64,000 nucleotides of DNA from the NCBI RefSeq assembly GCF_000024365.1, contig NC_013235.1, forward strand, positions 806,001 to 870,000, written 5' to 3'. The stretch is from Nakamurella multipartita DSM 44233. Lineage in GTDB: Bacteria > Actinomycetota > Actinomycetes > Mycobacteriales > Nakamurellaceae. Positions 8,545 through 17,192 of the stretch are shown here, one piece after another (the first letter of the stretch is position 1; each line of letters starts with the position of its first letter). The notes under the pieces were generated by a model. It had not been told where the DNA came from. It did no database searches and worked only from the letters and a program-made list of their open reading frames with translations. The translations under genes and the position numbers were made by a program.

Positions 8545-10722
8545 GTGAAGCGCAAGCGGGAACCGAATTCCGTCGCCGTCCTGCTGCGGCTGCCGGCGTT
8601 CCGCCGGCTGTGGGCGGCGATCGCCGTGTCCAGCCTGGGGGACTGGCTGGGACTGCTGGCGACCACCGCCCTGGCCGCCTACCTGACCAAGGATTCGTCC
8701 AACCTGGCCCAGGGTGCGGCCGTGTCGGGGGTGCTGCTGACCCGGTTGCTGCCGGACCTGATCCTGGGACCGGTGGCCGGCGCCCTGGTCGACCGGTTCG
8801 ACCGGCGCACCGTCGCCATCGCCGGCGACACCATGGCCGGCCTGCTCTACCTGTCGATCATCTTCTCCGGCAACCTGCTCTGGTTGCTGGTCGCCCAGTT
8901 CCTGGTCGAGGCGATCGGCCTGTTCTCCACCCCGGCCAAGCAGGCGATGTGGGTCAACGTGGTGCCGCGGGAGCGGCTGGCCGTGGCCAACCAGCTCAAC
9001 TACGTGTCGGTCTACGGCATGGTGCCGGTCGCCGCGGTGCTGTTCGCGCTGCTGTCCACCGTGGCCTCGTTCTTCGGGGTACCGGATCTGGCCGGCGGCA
9101 GCGGCGCGCTGATCAGCGGCGGCACCAACACCCTGGCCATCGACATCGCCCTGGCCATCGACGCGGCCACCTACTTCTTCTCCGCCTTCATGGTGCTCAT
9201 CTCGCGGGGGCTGATCCCGGCCTTCGTCGGCGACCGCAGCACCTCCCGGAGCATCTTCTCGCTGATCGCCGAGGGTGTCTCGTTCGTCCGCAAGAACCGG
9301 CTGATGCGCTCGATCTACATCGGCATCCTGGGCGCGTTCGGTGCCGGCGGCCTGGTCGCCGGCGTGGCCCAGGCCTACGTGGCCACCCTGGGCGCCGGCA
9401 ACGCCGGCTACGGCATCCTGTTCGGCGCCGTGTTCACCGGCCTGGCCCTGGGCATGCTGATCGGCCCCAAGGTGCTGCCCAACGTGCCCCGGCGGATGAT
9501 CTTCACCCCGGCCATCGGCGCCGCCGGCATCGCGCTGATCGTGATGAGCGTCCTGCAGGACTTCCTGGGCGCGGCCATCACCGCCGCGACCATGGGCGTG
9601 TTCGCCGGCATCGCCTGGATCAACGGCTTCACCATGATCGGCCACGAGGTCTCCGACCAGCTGCGCGGGCGCGTCTTCGCCTTCGTCATGTCCTCGGTAC
9701 GGATCATCCTGCTGCTGACCATCGCTGCCGGGCCGATCCTGGCCGGCGCCATCGGCACCTACCCGGTTACCGTCGGCGACTTCCGTTTCGAGATCACCGG
9801 GCCGGCGATCGTGCTGGCCGTCGGTGGGCTGATCGCCTTCAGCGTGAGCGCGATCATCGGCCGGCAGATCGGGGGGCTGACCTCCGGCCTGACCCGCCGG
9901 GTCTTCCACCGCAAGATGCCGCCGTCGCTGTGGGACGAGCCGTCCGAGCATGCGGGGGCGCTGATCGCGGTCGAGGGCACCGACGCCGCGGCCACCGCCG
10001 ACTACCTCAAGAGCATCGAGCAGCACCTGCAGGAGACGGGTTACCTCACCTGCGTGGTCTCCCGCCGGGAGCCCTCGCCCACGGTCCGCTCGGCGGCGGT
10101 CGACCCGCTGGCCGACGCCCTGCGCACCTCCGCGACGTTGGCCGAGCTGATGGCCACTCAGGTCGGGCCGGCCCTGGAGGATGGCGCGGTGGTGCTCTGC
10201 GACGGCTTCATGGACGAGTTCATCGTGCGGTACCGCACCCTGGGGCTGGTCGAGGACGACCTGAGCCGGGTCGCCGTCTGGGCGATCAGCGGACTCAAGC
10301 CGGATCTGACCGTCGTGGTCGACGCCGCCCGCGCCGACGCCACGCCGGCTGCGGATGCCAGTGCGGACGGCCCCCCGACGTCCACTCCGAACAGTGCCCA
10401 GGACGCCACCCGGGACGGCGCCGCCGCGGGCGCCCCGGACGAGTCCGGCGCCGCCGAACCCGGCCCGGCCGCCGGTGAACCGGCTCCCGTCGAGGGGTCG
10501 TCCGCGGCGCCGAGCGCAGCCGGAGCTGAGGCCGACGAGGACGAGCGGGTCGACCCCGCCCAGGCGTACCGGGACCGCGCGTCCTACACCCCCGAGCGCT
10601 ACCTGATCGTCCGCCCGCTGAGCGAGGAGCAGGGTGTGATCAACGCCGAGGTCACCGAACGCATCGCCTCGGTGCTGCGCGAGCGGTCCCCGGCGATGGT
10701 CGAACAGGAGAAGGTCGCCTGA
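8545..10722 (+). CDS. MFS transporter fused to a thymidylate-kinase-like domain
   Basis: A 725-residue fusion. Residues 1-430 form a 12-helix major facilitator domain. It starts RLPAFRRLWAAIAVSSLGDWLG and has the LVDRFDRRTVAIAGD loop between helices 2 and 3. Residues about 470-590 resemble thymidylate kinase (LIAVEGTD at 472-479, then DPLADALRTSATLAELMATQ). However, the P-loop GxxGxGK[ST] is replaced by GTDAAATADYL, and the usual DR motif reads DGFMDEF. The domain therefore lacks the phosphate-binding lysine and is probably not an active kinase. Residues 600-690 are Ala/Pro/Glu-rich filler. Such MFS-TMPK fusions near topA are a recurring actinobacterial arrangement; the substrate is unknown. 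Start is GTG 8545 with only a weak purine-rich site upstream. Confidence 0.85.
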   Translation: MKRKREPNSVAVLLRLPAFRRLWAAIAVSSLGDWLGLLATTALAAYLTKDSSNLAQGAAVSGVLLTRLLPDLILGPVAGALVDRFDRRTVAIAGDTMAGLLYLSIIFSGNLLWLLVAQFLVEAIGLFSTPAKQAMWVNVVPRERLAVANQLNYVSVYGMVPVAAVLFALLSTVASFFGVPDLAGGSGALISGGTNTLAIDIALAIDAATYFFSAFMVLISRGLIPAFVGDRSTSRSIFSLIAEGVSFVRKNRLMRSIYIGILGAFGAGGLVAGVAQAYVATLGAGNAGYGILFGAVFTGLALGMLIGPKVLPNVPRRMIFTPAIGAAGIALIVMSVLQDFLGAAITAATMGVFAGIAWINGFTMIGHEVSDQLRGRVFAFVMSSVRIILLLTIAAGPILAGAIGTYPVTVGDFRFEITGPAIVLAVGGLIAFSVSAIIGRQIGGLTSGLTRRVFHRKMPPSLWDEPSEHAGALIAVEGTDAAATADYLKSIEQHLQETGYLTCVVSRREPSPTVRSAAVDPLADALRTSATLAELMATQVGPALEDGAVVLCDGFMDEFIVRYRTLGLVEDDLSRVAVWAISGLKPDLTVVVDAARADATPAADASADGPPTSTPNSAQDATRDGAAAGAPDESGAAEPGPAAGEPAPVEGSSAAPSAAGAEADEDERVDPAQAYRDRASYTPERYLIVRPLSEEQGVINAEVTERIASVLRERSPAMVEQEKVA

Positions 10723-10731
10723 GCACTGGAT

Positions 10732-11985
10732 TCAGGCCAGAACCTCCGGCAGCGGCACGCTCGGATCGGCGAGCTTGGCCGGATCCGCCGGCCGACCGTC
10801 CAGACCCGCCTTGACCAGCGCCTGGATGTCTTCGTTGACGTCCCAGACGTTGGCGTTCATGCCGGCCAGCACCCGATCCTCGCGGAGCCAGAACGCGACG
10901 AACTCGGGCGCCGCCTGCGCATCGACGCTTGGATCACCGCGGAACACCACCCGGTCGTACTCGCCGGGCGCGACCCAGCCCGAGTACTCCATGCCCAGGT
11001 CGTACTGATCGGAGAAGAAGTACGGCAGCGGCGCGTACTCCTGTGTCCCGCCCAGCATGGCCCGGGCCGCCGCGGGTCCGCCGTTGAGCGCATTCGCCCA
11101 GTGCTCCACCCGCAGGTGCCGGCCCAGCAACGGGTTGAACGAGGACGCCACGTCGCCGCAGGCGTAGACGAACGGGTCGCTGGTCCGCAGCCGGGCGTCG
11201 GTGACGATGCCGTTGTCGACCGCCAGCCCCGCGGACTGGGCCAGGTCGGTCATCGGGCGGATGCCCACCCCGACCACCACGGTGCCGGCCGCCAGTTCGG
11301 ACCCGTCGTCGAGGACGACGGACTGCACGGCTCCGCCGGATCCGCGGAACTCGCCGATGCCGGCCCCGAACCGGAAATCGACCCCGTGCGCCCGATGCAG
11401 GTCGCGGTAGACGGTGGCGACCTCGTCGCCCAGGACCCGCTGCAGCGGCAGCGGGCCCATCTCGACCACCGTGACCGGGCACCCGTGCCCCCGGGCCGCG
11501 GCTGCGGTCTCCAGGCCGATCCAGCCGGCGCCGATCACCACCACCGGCTCCCCGCGGCCGAACGCACGCCGCAGCGCGTCGGCCTGATCCAGGGTGCGCA
11601 GGTAGCGCACCCCGTCCAGGTCGGCGCCGGGGACCTCCAGCGTCCGCGGGGTGGATCCGGTGGCGATCAGCAGCCGGTCGTACCCGAGGGTGTCCGCCGG
11701 GTGCAGGGCCAGCGTCCGGCTCTGTAGGTCCAGCCCGACCGCGGCGGTGCCGGGCCGCCAGTCGATGTCGTGCTCGGCCCACCAGGACGCCTCGTGCAGG
11801 AACGCCGCCGACCGGTCGTCGGCCCCGCTCAGGTATCCCTTGGACAGCGGCGGGCGCTCGTAGGGCGGCTCGGTCTCCGCCCCGACCAGCACCACCCGGC
11901 CGTCGAAGCCGTCCTCACGCAACGTCTCCGCGGCCTTGCCGCCGGCCAGCGAGGCCCCCACGATCACGAACGTCTCGGCAGTCAT
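10732..11985 (-). CDS. FAD-dependent NAD(P)H reductase (ferredoxin/rubredoxin reductase family)
   Basis: A 417-residue flavoprotein of the BphA4/putidaredoxin-reductase family, which passes electrons from NAD(P)H through FAD to a small iron-sulfur protein. Motifs in order: FAD-binding VIVGASLAGGKAAETLR at the N-terminus, the PPYERPPLSKGYL segment typical of the family, an ATGSTPR motif, the NAD-binding VVIGAGWIGLE near residue 150, and the second FAD motif YACGDVA around residue 265. The C-terminal domain begins LRVEHWANA. ATG 11985 has GGCGG upstream; longer open frame to 12243 would add an unrelated Arg/Gly stretch. It converges with the MFS fusion (9-bp gap) and diverges from the methyltransferase. 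No partner ferredoxin gene is adjacent; the window's Rieske protein is 4 kb away, so the partner is unknown. Confidence 0.9.
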   Translation of the reverse strand: MTAETFVIVGASLAGGKAAETLREDGFDGRVVLVGAETEPPYERPPLSKGYLSGADDRSAAFLHEASWWAEHDIDWRPGTAAVGLDLQSRTLALHPADTLGYDRLLIATGSTPRTLEVPGADLDGVRYLRTLDQADALRRAFGRGEPVVVIGAGWIGLETAAAARGHGCPVTVVEMGPLPLQRVLGDEVATVYRDLHRAHGVDFRFGAGIGEFRGSGGAVQSVVLDDGSELAAGTVVVGVGIRPMTDLAQSAGLAVDNGIVTDARLRTSDPFVYACGDVASSFNPLLGRHLRVEHWANALNGGPAAARAMLGGTQEYAPLPYFFSDQYDLGMEYSGWVAPGEYDRVVFRGDPSVDAQAAPEFVAFWLREDRVLAGMNANVWDVNEDIQALVKAGLDGRPADPAKLADPSVPLPEVLA

Positions 11986-12139
11986 GCCGCCAGCGTGCCT
12001 GGCCGGCCCCACTCCGACAACCCGCCGGCCGACCCCGCGGCCGTGGTTCGAGGAAACGGCACTGTCGCAGGCCTCGGCTACGGTGGCCGGGTCCGATCTT
12101 CCCGATCGGTTTCGACCCCATTCTCCGAAAGGCTCGCCG

Positions 12140-13027
12140 GTGCCCGACCGCCCCCGACCACCTGCCGTCCCCGGCTCGCACGCCGCCGGCGTGACCGGGA
12201 TGGCCGACGGGACGTCGTGGTCCGCCGCCGACACCGAGGCCACCGTGTGCTGCCTGTGCGGGGTGCCCGGTGAAGTGGTGCACCGGCGGCCTCCGTTCGC
12301 GGTGGTCCGGTGCCCGATCTGCGCGCTGGTGTTCGTCTCGCCGCGGCTGACCGCGCCGGCGTTGCAGCGGCTGTACGACGAGCCGGCCTACTTCGAGGGC
12401 GGCGTCTACGGCGACCGCACCCGATGGTCGCCGGCCATGGTGCTGCAGCGGGTCTGGTCCCACGGCCGGCTGGCCGACCTGGCCCGGCTGCGACCGCCGC
12501 CGGCCAGCCTGCTGGAGATCGGCAGCGGCTACGGGTTGTTCCTGGCGGCCGCCCGGGACGCCGGCTACCAGGTCCGTGGGGTCGAGCTGTCCCACACCGG
12601 GGTGCAGGTGGCCCGGTCCGAACTCGGGCTCGACGTCGTGGAGGGTCAGCTCGCCGACGCGCCGACGGACCCGGTCGACGTCATCTGCTTCTGGGACACC
12701 CTGGAACATGTGCCCGACCCGCTGCAGTTCCTGCGGCAGGTCCGGGCCCGGCTGGCCCCGGACGGGGTGATCGCCCTGTCCGTGCCGTCGGTGTCCTCCC
12801 TGCCGGCCCGCGCCCTGGGTTCGCGCTGGTGGACGCTCAAGCCCGAGCAGCACATCTGGCACTTCACCCCGCGCACCTTGGCGCTGGTGGCGGCCCGGGC
12901 CGGGCTGGTGATCACCTCGGTGGTCCGCTCACCCGTCCGGGCGGCCAACGCCGGCCGGCTGGACTCCATCGTGGCCTTCGGCCGGGCCCTGCCCGAGCGC
13001 GTGGACGGCGGTGCGCCGGATGTCTGA
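12140..13027 (+). CDS. Class I SAM-dependent methyltransferase with N-terminal zinc ribbon
   Basis: A 295-residue protein. Residues ~34-62 carry two cysteine pairs (CCLCG and CPIC), a zinc-ribbon. The Methyltransf_23-type Rossmann domain follows, with motif I LLEIGSGYGLFLAAA at about residue 122 and a DTLEHVPDP motif at about 190. Proteins of this build often modify sugars or small metabolites; the substrate cannot be read from the sequence. Start GTG 12140 has GAAAGG at 12126-12131; ATG 12200 is the alternative. Its last 8 nt overlap the start of the delta' gene, so the two are probably translated together. Confidence 0.85.
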   Translation: MPDRPRPPAVPGSHAAGVTGMADGTSWSAADTEATVCCLCGVPGEVVHRRPPFAVVRCPICALVFVSPRLTAPALQRLYDEPAYFEGGVYGDRTRWSPAMVLQRVWSHGRLADLARLRPPPASLLEIGSGYGLFLAAARDAGYQVRGVELSHTGVQVARSELGLDVVEGQLADAPTDPVDVICFWDTLEHVPDPLQFLRQVRARLAPDGVIALSVPSVSSLPARALGSRWWTLKPEQHIWHFTPRTLALVAARAGLVITSVVRSPVRAANAGRLDSIVAFGRALPERVDGGAPDV

Positions 13028-14258
13028 GGCCCCCGAATGGTTGATGCAAGGGCTGGCGCACGCCCCGGTGTTCGACGACCTGATCGGCCAGCAGCATGCG
13101 ATCGAGGAGCTGTCGCTGGCCGTCGCGGCCTCGCACGGCGATCCGGGGGTACCCGGCGCGGCGATGACGCACGCCTGGCTGTTCACCGGGCCGGCCGGGT
13201 CGGGCCGCTCGGTCGCGGCCCGCGCGTTCGCGGCCGCCCTGCAGTGCGCCGACCGGGGCTGCGGGCACTGCTCGCATTGCCGCACGGTGGCCGCGCACAC
13301 CCACTCGGACGTCCGGGCGGTGATTCCCGAGGGGCTGACCATCTCGGTCAAGGAGATGCGACAGGTGGTCCAGCTGGCCGCCCGTAGCCCGGCCGCCGGG
13401 CGCTACCAGATCGTGCTGATCGAGGACGCCGACCGGCTCACCGAGGGCGCCTCGAACGCGCTGCTCAAGGCGGTCGAGGAGCCGGCCGAGCACACGGTCT
13501 TCCTGCTCTGTGCGCCGTCCACCCACCCCGACGACGTGTCGGTGACGATCCGCTCGCGTTGCCGGGTGGTCGGGCTGCGCACCCCCTCGGCGCCGGCGAT
13601 CGCCGACGTGCTGGCCCGCCGCGACGGGGTCGATCCCGAGACCGCGCACTGGGCGGCGTCGGTGGCGGCCGGGCACGTGGGCCGGGCCCGCCGGCTTGCC
13701 CGCGACGAGCAGGCCCGCGAGCAGCGGCGGCAGGTCCTGGCCCTGCCGACCTCGCTGGCCTCGGTCGCCGACGTGTTCGAGCAGTCCGCCGAGCTGCTGG
13801 CCCGGGCCAAGGGCGAGGCCAGCTCGATGTCGCAGACCCGGGACGCGGCCGAGATTGAGGAGCTGAAGACGGCCCTGGGGGCCGGCGGCACCGGCAAGGG
13901 CGCGGTGGGCGCGGCCCGTGGGTCGGCCGGCGTGGTCAAGGAGATGGAACGGCGACAGAAGTCGCGAGCCACCCGGACCGAGCGGGACGTGCTCGACCGG
14001 GCCCTGGTCGACCTGTCCGGCTTCTACCGGGACGTCCTGGCCCGCAGCCTGGGATCGACGGCGCCCCTGCTCAATCCGGACATGCCCGGGCAGGTCGACG
14101 CGGTGGCCAAGCGACTCGGTCCGGACGGGGCGCTGGCCGCCGTGGACGCGGTGCTGGCCTGCCGGGAGGCCATCGAGCTCAACGTCAAGCCGCAGATCGC
14201 GATCGAGGCGATGGTGATGGCCCTGTTCGCCGGGGGTCAGCGGCGCCGGTCGGCCTGA
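13020..14258 (+). CDS. holB: DNA polymerase III delta' subunit
   Basis: A 412-residue clamp-loader subunit that helps load the sliding clamp onto primed DNA. It begins with the AAA+ signature DDLIGQQHAIEEL. It has a P-loop GPAGSGRS in which the usual Lys is Arg, consistent with delta' being a non-hydrolysing subunit. The zinc-binding cysteine cluster CADRGCGHCSHC (about residues 76-87) follows, then a Walker B-like VLIEDADRLT, the LLKAVEEP motif and a modified SRC box (IRSRCRV). An Ala/Gly/Lys-rich linker (about 280-310) precedes the C-terminal collar. Start ATG 13020; it overlaps the upstream methyltransferase. Same neighbourhood as Rv3644c in mycobacteria. Confidence 0.93.
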   Translation: MSEAPEWLMQGLAHAPVFDDLIGQQHAIEELSLAVAASHGDPGVPGAAMTHAWLFTGPAGSGRSVAARAFAAALQCADRGCGHCSHCRTVAAHTHSDVRAVIPEGLTISVKEMRQVVQLAARSPAAGRYQIVLIEDADRLTEGASNALLKAVEEPAEHTVFLLCAPSTHPDDVSVTIRSRCRVVGLRTPSAPAIADVLARRDGVDPETAHWAASVAAGHVGRARRLARDEQAREQRRQVLALPTSLASVADVFEQSAELLARAKGEASSMSQTRDAAEIEELKTALGAGGTGKGAVGAARGSAGVVKEMERRQKSRATRTERDVLDRALVDLSGFYRDVLARSLGSTAPLLNPDMPGQVDAVAKRLGPDGALAAVDAVLACREAIELNVKPQIAIEAMVMALFAGGQRRRSA

Positions 14259-14271
14259 CCGGAAGCGCGCG

Positions 14272-14409
14272 TCAGCGGGTGATCACGCCGGGCGCGGGCA
14301 CCGGGGCGGTCGATCGGCGGAACACGGCCACCGACACCAGCACCCCCAACCCGAGGGCCAGCAGGGCGATGGCTTTGGCGGTCAGGATCCGTCGCGTGGT
14401 TCCGCTCAT
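14272..14409 (-). CDS. Small single-pass membrane protein (45 aa)
   Basis: A 45-residue frame in the convergent gap after the delta' gene: Met-Ser-Gly-Thr-Thr-Arg-Arg, a hydrophobic core (AIALLALGLGVLVSVAVF, residues 13-30), then a short Arg/Pro tail. Nearly all codons end in G or C, as expected for a real gene here. No clear ribosome binding site precedes ATG 14409, which lowers confidence. No recognised family. Confidence 0.45.
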   Translation of the reverse strand: MSGTTRRILTAKAIALLALGLGVLVSVAVFRRSTAPVPAPGVITR

Positions 14410-14543
14410 CGAAGGACACGATTCGCACGGCAGGCCTGGGTCATGCCGGCACTCTACGCACGGCCCGGCCGGACCGCCGTCCGGACGCGGCGGTGGCCGC
14501 GAGGGCCCGGGCTACGGATGCCCACCGCGTACCGTGGCCTGTC

Positions 14544-15374
14544 ATGGGCATGTTGTGCGCTGTGACCTTCTCCCAGAACGGGCAGTTGCACTACGCCGAC
14601 CCGGGGGATCTGCGCCCCGAGGTGGGCGAGATGGTGATGCTGCCGACCGAGCAGGGGGCGGTCGCCGCGCGGGTAGTGTGGGCCGCGGAGTACTCCAGCG
14701 AGGACACCGATGGGTTCCCCAAGCTGGTGGGCATGGCCACCGAGGCCGACCTGGCCGCCACCGAGCAGCTGCGTCGGATCAAGGCCCGCACCCTGGTCGC
14801 CAGCCGCCGGCTGATCCGCGAGCACGGGCTGCTGATGAAGGTGCTCTCGGTCGACCCGCAGCTGGCCGCCGGCAAGACCGTCATCTACTACTCCTCGCCG
14901 GAGACCGTCGACTTCCGCTCGTTGCTGCGTGATCTGTCGGCCACCCTGGGCACGCGGATCGAGCTGCGGCAGTTGGCCGCCCGGGACTCGGTCCGGGTGA
15001 CCGGCGCCATCGGCTCTTGCGGCCGCGACACCTGCTGCTCCACCTTCCTCAAGGACTTCGAGCCGATCACCCTGGCCATGGCCCGTGACCAGGACCTGCC
15101 GGCCAACCCGATGCGCATCTCCGGCGCCTGCGGCCGGCTGATGTGCTGCCTGAAGTACGAGCACCCGCTCTACCAGGACTTCAAGGCCACGGCCCCGGCG
15201 ATCGGGGAGGACGTCGAGACCCCCGCCGGCCCGGGCCGGGTCGTCGGCCACTCGGTGCCGGGGGAGTCCGTGGTGGTCAAGCTGGCCGCCGACGGCACCC
15301 GGCAGGTGTGTCCCAAGGCGTCGGTCTGCGGCTCGCGCAAGGCCTACGAGTCCCGGGACCTGACCCCCGGCTGA
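14544..15374 (+). CDS. ricT: PSP1-domain protein RicT (YaaT)
   Basis: A 276-residue protein of the RicT/YaaT family. In Bacillus RicT works with RicA and RicF as an iron-sulfur complex influencing RNase Y and cell fate; the actinobacterial role is not settled. Seen: the PSP1 domain, the two Cys clusters GSCGRDTCCSTF and GACGRLMCCLKYEHPLY, and a C-terminal small domain with a further CPKASVCGS pair. The Cys arrangement is that of the cluster-ligating family members. ATG 14544 is chosen over the upstream frame because MGMLCAVTF is the normal family N-terminus. Its position directly after the delta' gene is widely conserved. Confidence 0.93.
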   Translation: MGMLCAVTFSQNGQLHYADPGDLRPEVGEMVMLPTEQGAVAARVVWAAEYSSEDTDGFPKLVGMATEADLAATEQLRRIKARTLVASRRLIREHGLLMKVLSVDPQLAAGKTVIYYSSPETVDFRSLLRDLSATLGTRIELRQLAARDSVRVTGAIGSCGRDTCCSTFLKDFEPITLAMARDQDLPANPMRISGACGRLMCCLKYEHPLYQDFKATAPAIGEDVETPAGPGRVVGHSVPGESVVVKLAADGTRQVCPKASVCGSRKAYESRDLTPG

Positions 15375-15387
15375 CCCTCGCCCGGCC

Positions 15388-15468
15388 TCACCAGAGCGAG
15401 GCGATCAGGGCCCCGACGGCGAAGGCAGCGGCGGCCACCCAGATCCAGGTCGGCACATGCTTGCTCAC
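15388..15468 (-). CDS. Very small membrane protein (26 aa) after the Rieske gene
   Basis: A 26-residue frame from GTG 15468: a short polar start (VSKHVPTW) followed by one hydrophobic helix (IWVAAAAFAVGALIASLW) to the stop. It lies 19 bp downstream of the Rieske gene on the same strand. A GAGGG sits about 12 nt upstream of the start. Size and single helix resemble accessory subunits of membrane redox complexes, but this is inference. Too short to place in a family. Confidence 0.45.
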   Translation of the reverse strand: MSKHVPTWIWVAAAAFAVGALIASLW

Positions 15469-15487
15469 GGCTGTCCCGTCCCTCGCC

Positions 15488-16579
15488 TCATCCGGCCACC
15501 ACCGATCCATTGACCACCGACACCGGAACCGTCGGCAGCGGCTGTTGGGCAGGTCCGCGCCGCACCGCGCCGGTGGCGGCGTCGAAGGCGCTGCCGTGGC
15601 ACGGGCAGGTGATCTCGCCGCCGCTGACCGCCGACACCAGGCAACCCTGATGCGTGCACACCGCGGAGAAGCCGTGCACCGTCGTGCCCGCGCCGCGGGT
15701 CACCACGATCTGCCGGTCCGGGAAGACGGTCCCGCCGTTCTCCGGGATGTCGGCGAGCGGGGTGATCGCCGCCGATGCCCCGGCCGGCTCGGGGTATTCC
15801 TCGCCCCCGGCGCGGGGTCGCGGCGTGGGTCCGGCGACGACGTACCAGGTGGCCCCGGCCGCGGCCGCCACCAGCGCCACCCCGGTGCCCACCAGCACCG
15901 ACCGGCGCGACGCCGCCGCCGACCCGGCCGCGGCGGGGGGTTCGGTGACGGTGGGCCCGCTGCCCGGTGGTGAACCGGTGGCGGCTGGCGGATAGCCGAT
16001 CCCCGGCGGTGGGTAGCCGGCTCCCGGCGGGGGGTAGCCGGTCCCGGGTGGTGGGTAGCCGGGACCGCCGGCCGGCGCGGCACCGGGTGGCCCGGAATAT
16101 CCGGGACGGTAGCCCGGCGGTGACGCGGGAGGCGGCGGATACGGCGAACTCGGCGGGTACGGCACATTCGGCGGATACGAGGCAGGCGCCGAAGTCGGGC
16201 GCCCCGGCGCCGGCGGGCCGCTCCAGCCGGCCGGCGGGTACGGCCCCGCCGGCCGCGGCGGGAATCCGGTCGGGGGCCCCGCCGACGCAGACCGGGCCGA
16301 CGCAGACCGGGCCGACGCAGACCGGGCCGACGCAGACCGGGCCGACGCAGACCGGGCCGGCCCGGGCGGGGCCGGGTTCCAGCCAGGCACAGGCGGGGCG
16401 GCGGCCGGCAACCCGGACGGACCGGGCGGGTCGGGAGCCGCATGTCGAGGGGTCGTCGGTCGACCGGCGGGTCCGCCACCGGCAATCGGACGGGGGACCT
16501 GTCGGGTCACCTGGTCGTCGGCGGGTGGTTCGTCGCCGGACCGTGCGGCCGGGTCCCCTTGCGGGTGGTTGCTGCTCAC
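15488..16579 (-). CDS. Membrane-anchored Rieske [2Fe-2S] protein with long Pro-rich N-terminus
   Basis: A 363-residue protein. The C-terminal ~100 residues are a Rieske domain with cluster motifs CTHQGC and CPCHGSAFD, giving the Cys-His/Cys-His ligands of a [2Fe-2S] centre, and lie beyond a single membrane helix (SRRSVLVGTGVALVAAAAGATWY, about residue 230). The twin Arg before the helix suggests Tat-dependent insertion. The first ~220 residues are a Pro/Gly/Tyr-rich region with five exact RSASA units and several GYPPPG units, probably disordered and cytoplasmic. GTG 16579 is preferred because GGAGG lies 7 nt upstream; ATG 16597 contains that site. It follows a five-helix membrane protein in the same operon, suggesting a small membrane electron-transfer unit. 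Confidence 0.88.
   Translation of the reverse strand: MSSNHPQGDPAARSGDEPPADDQVTRQVPRPIAGGGPAGRPTTPRHAAPDPPGPSGLPAAAPPVPGWNPAPPGPARSASARSASARSASARSASARSASAGPPTGFPPRPAGPYPPAGWSGPPAPGRPTSAPASYPPNVPYPPSSPYPPPPASPPGYRPGYSGPPGAAPAGGPGYPPPGTGYPPPGAGYPPPGIGYPPAATGSPPGSGPTVTEPPAAAGSAAASRRSVLVGTGVALVAAAAGATWYVVAGPTPRPRAGGEEYPEPAGASAAITPLADIPENGGTVFPDRQIVVTRGAGTTVHGFSAVCTHQGCLVSAVSGGEITCPCHGSAFDAATGAVRRGPAQQPLPTVPVSVVNGSVVAG
16281..16355. repeat. Five exact 15-bp tandem repeats in the Rieske gene
   Basis: The 15-mer GCCGACGCAGACCGG occurs five times head to tail without a mismatch. It is in frame and encodes RSASA on the minus strand. Perfect identity suggests recent expansion and a copy number that may vary between strains. 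Confidence 0.95.
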
Positions 16580-16622
16580 CGGTGTGCCTCCGGGCATCTG
16601 GTCGGGGACGAGTCGGGTCCGG

Positions 16623-17192
16623 TCATCGCAGGGAGAGCCCGGACAGGGCGATGGCCCAGAACGCTGAGGTGAACCACACGACGGCCAGCACGGTGGTCAG
16701 CAGGCTGCCGAGCACCGGCAGCGTCCAGCCGGACAGGCCGGGCAGTCGCAGCGCCAGCATCTTGGCCGCGAACACCCCGTAGAACAGGCACCCGGCGATG
16801 GAGTGCGCCACCGTGCGGGCGGACGAGTCGGAGAACCCCAACGCCCAGACGCAGGCGAAGGCGACCGGCAGGGTCAGCACGAAGGCGATGACCCCGGACC
16901 ACCGATGAACCGGACCGGCCCAGGCCGGCGCGCCGCTGACCCCCGGCAACCGACCCCACATGGCCAGCGCGCTGATCACCTGAACGACGACGAAGGCGGC
17001 CGCCGCGGTCGAGAGCCAAGTCTTCATCGCCACCAGGCTGGCGAACCCGAAGTGCGGCACCGGGGCGCCGTTGCCGGGATGAACCATGGCGTAGGCGCCC
17101 AGCATGGCCGCCACCGCCAGGCCCAGCACGCCCGCGGCGGCCAGCCCCCAGCGGGCTCGATCGCGGACGCCGGCGGATTCGGTACCGGACAT
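16623..17192 (-). CDS. Five-helix membrane protein (DUF6529-like), partner of the Rieske protein
   Basis: A 189-residue integral membrane protein with about five helices (residues ~14-35, 58-78, 98-118, 130-150 and 158-180). Histidines lie at or near helix ends (PVHRWSGV and VAHSIAG), positions that could bind haem in a cytochrome b561-like fold; that is speculation. I believe this is the DUF6529 family, often seen beside Rieske proteins. A strong GGAGG lies 5 nt before ATG 17192. It is the first gene of a minus-strand group with the Rieske protein and the 26-residue protein. Confidence 0.7.
   Translation of the reverse strand: MSGTESAGVRDRARWGLAAAGVLGLAVAAMLGAYAMVHPGNGAPVPHFGFASLVAMKTWLSTAAAAFVVVQVISALAMWGRLPGVSGAPAWAGPVHRWSGVIAFVLTLPVAFACVWALGFSDSSARTVAHSIAGCLFYGVFAAKMLALRLPGLSGWTLPVLGSLLTTVLAVVWFTSAFWAIALSGLSLR

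Noticed and set aside
8497-10026. Long antisense frame over the MFS/TMPK fusion
   Set aside because: Asp/Gly/Gln-rich composition without motifs; the sense protein has clear MFS features.
11986-12243. 86-residue N-terminal extension of the FAD reductase
   Set aside because: It precedes the normal FAD-binding N-terminus, is Gly/Arg-rich and overlaps the divergent promoter region.
16281-16355. Possible CRISPR-like array
   Set aside because: Contiguous 15-bp units without spacers, in frame inside the Rieske gene. It is a coding tandem repeat.
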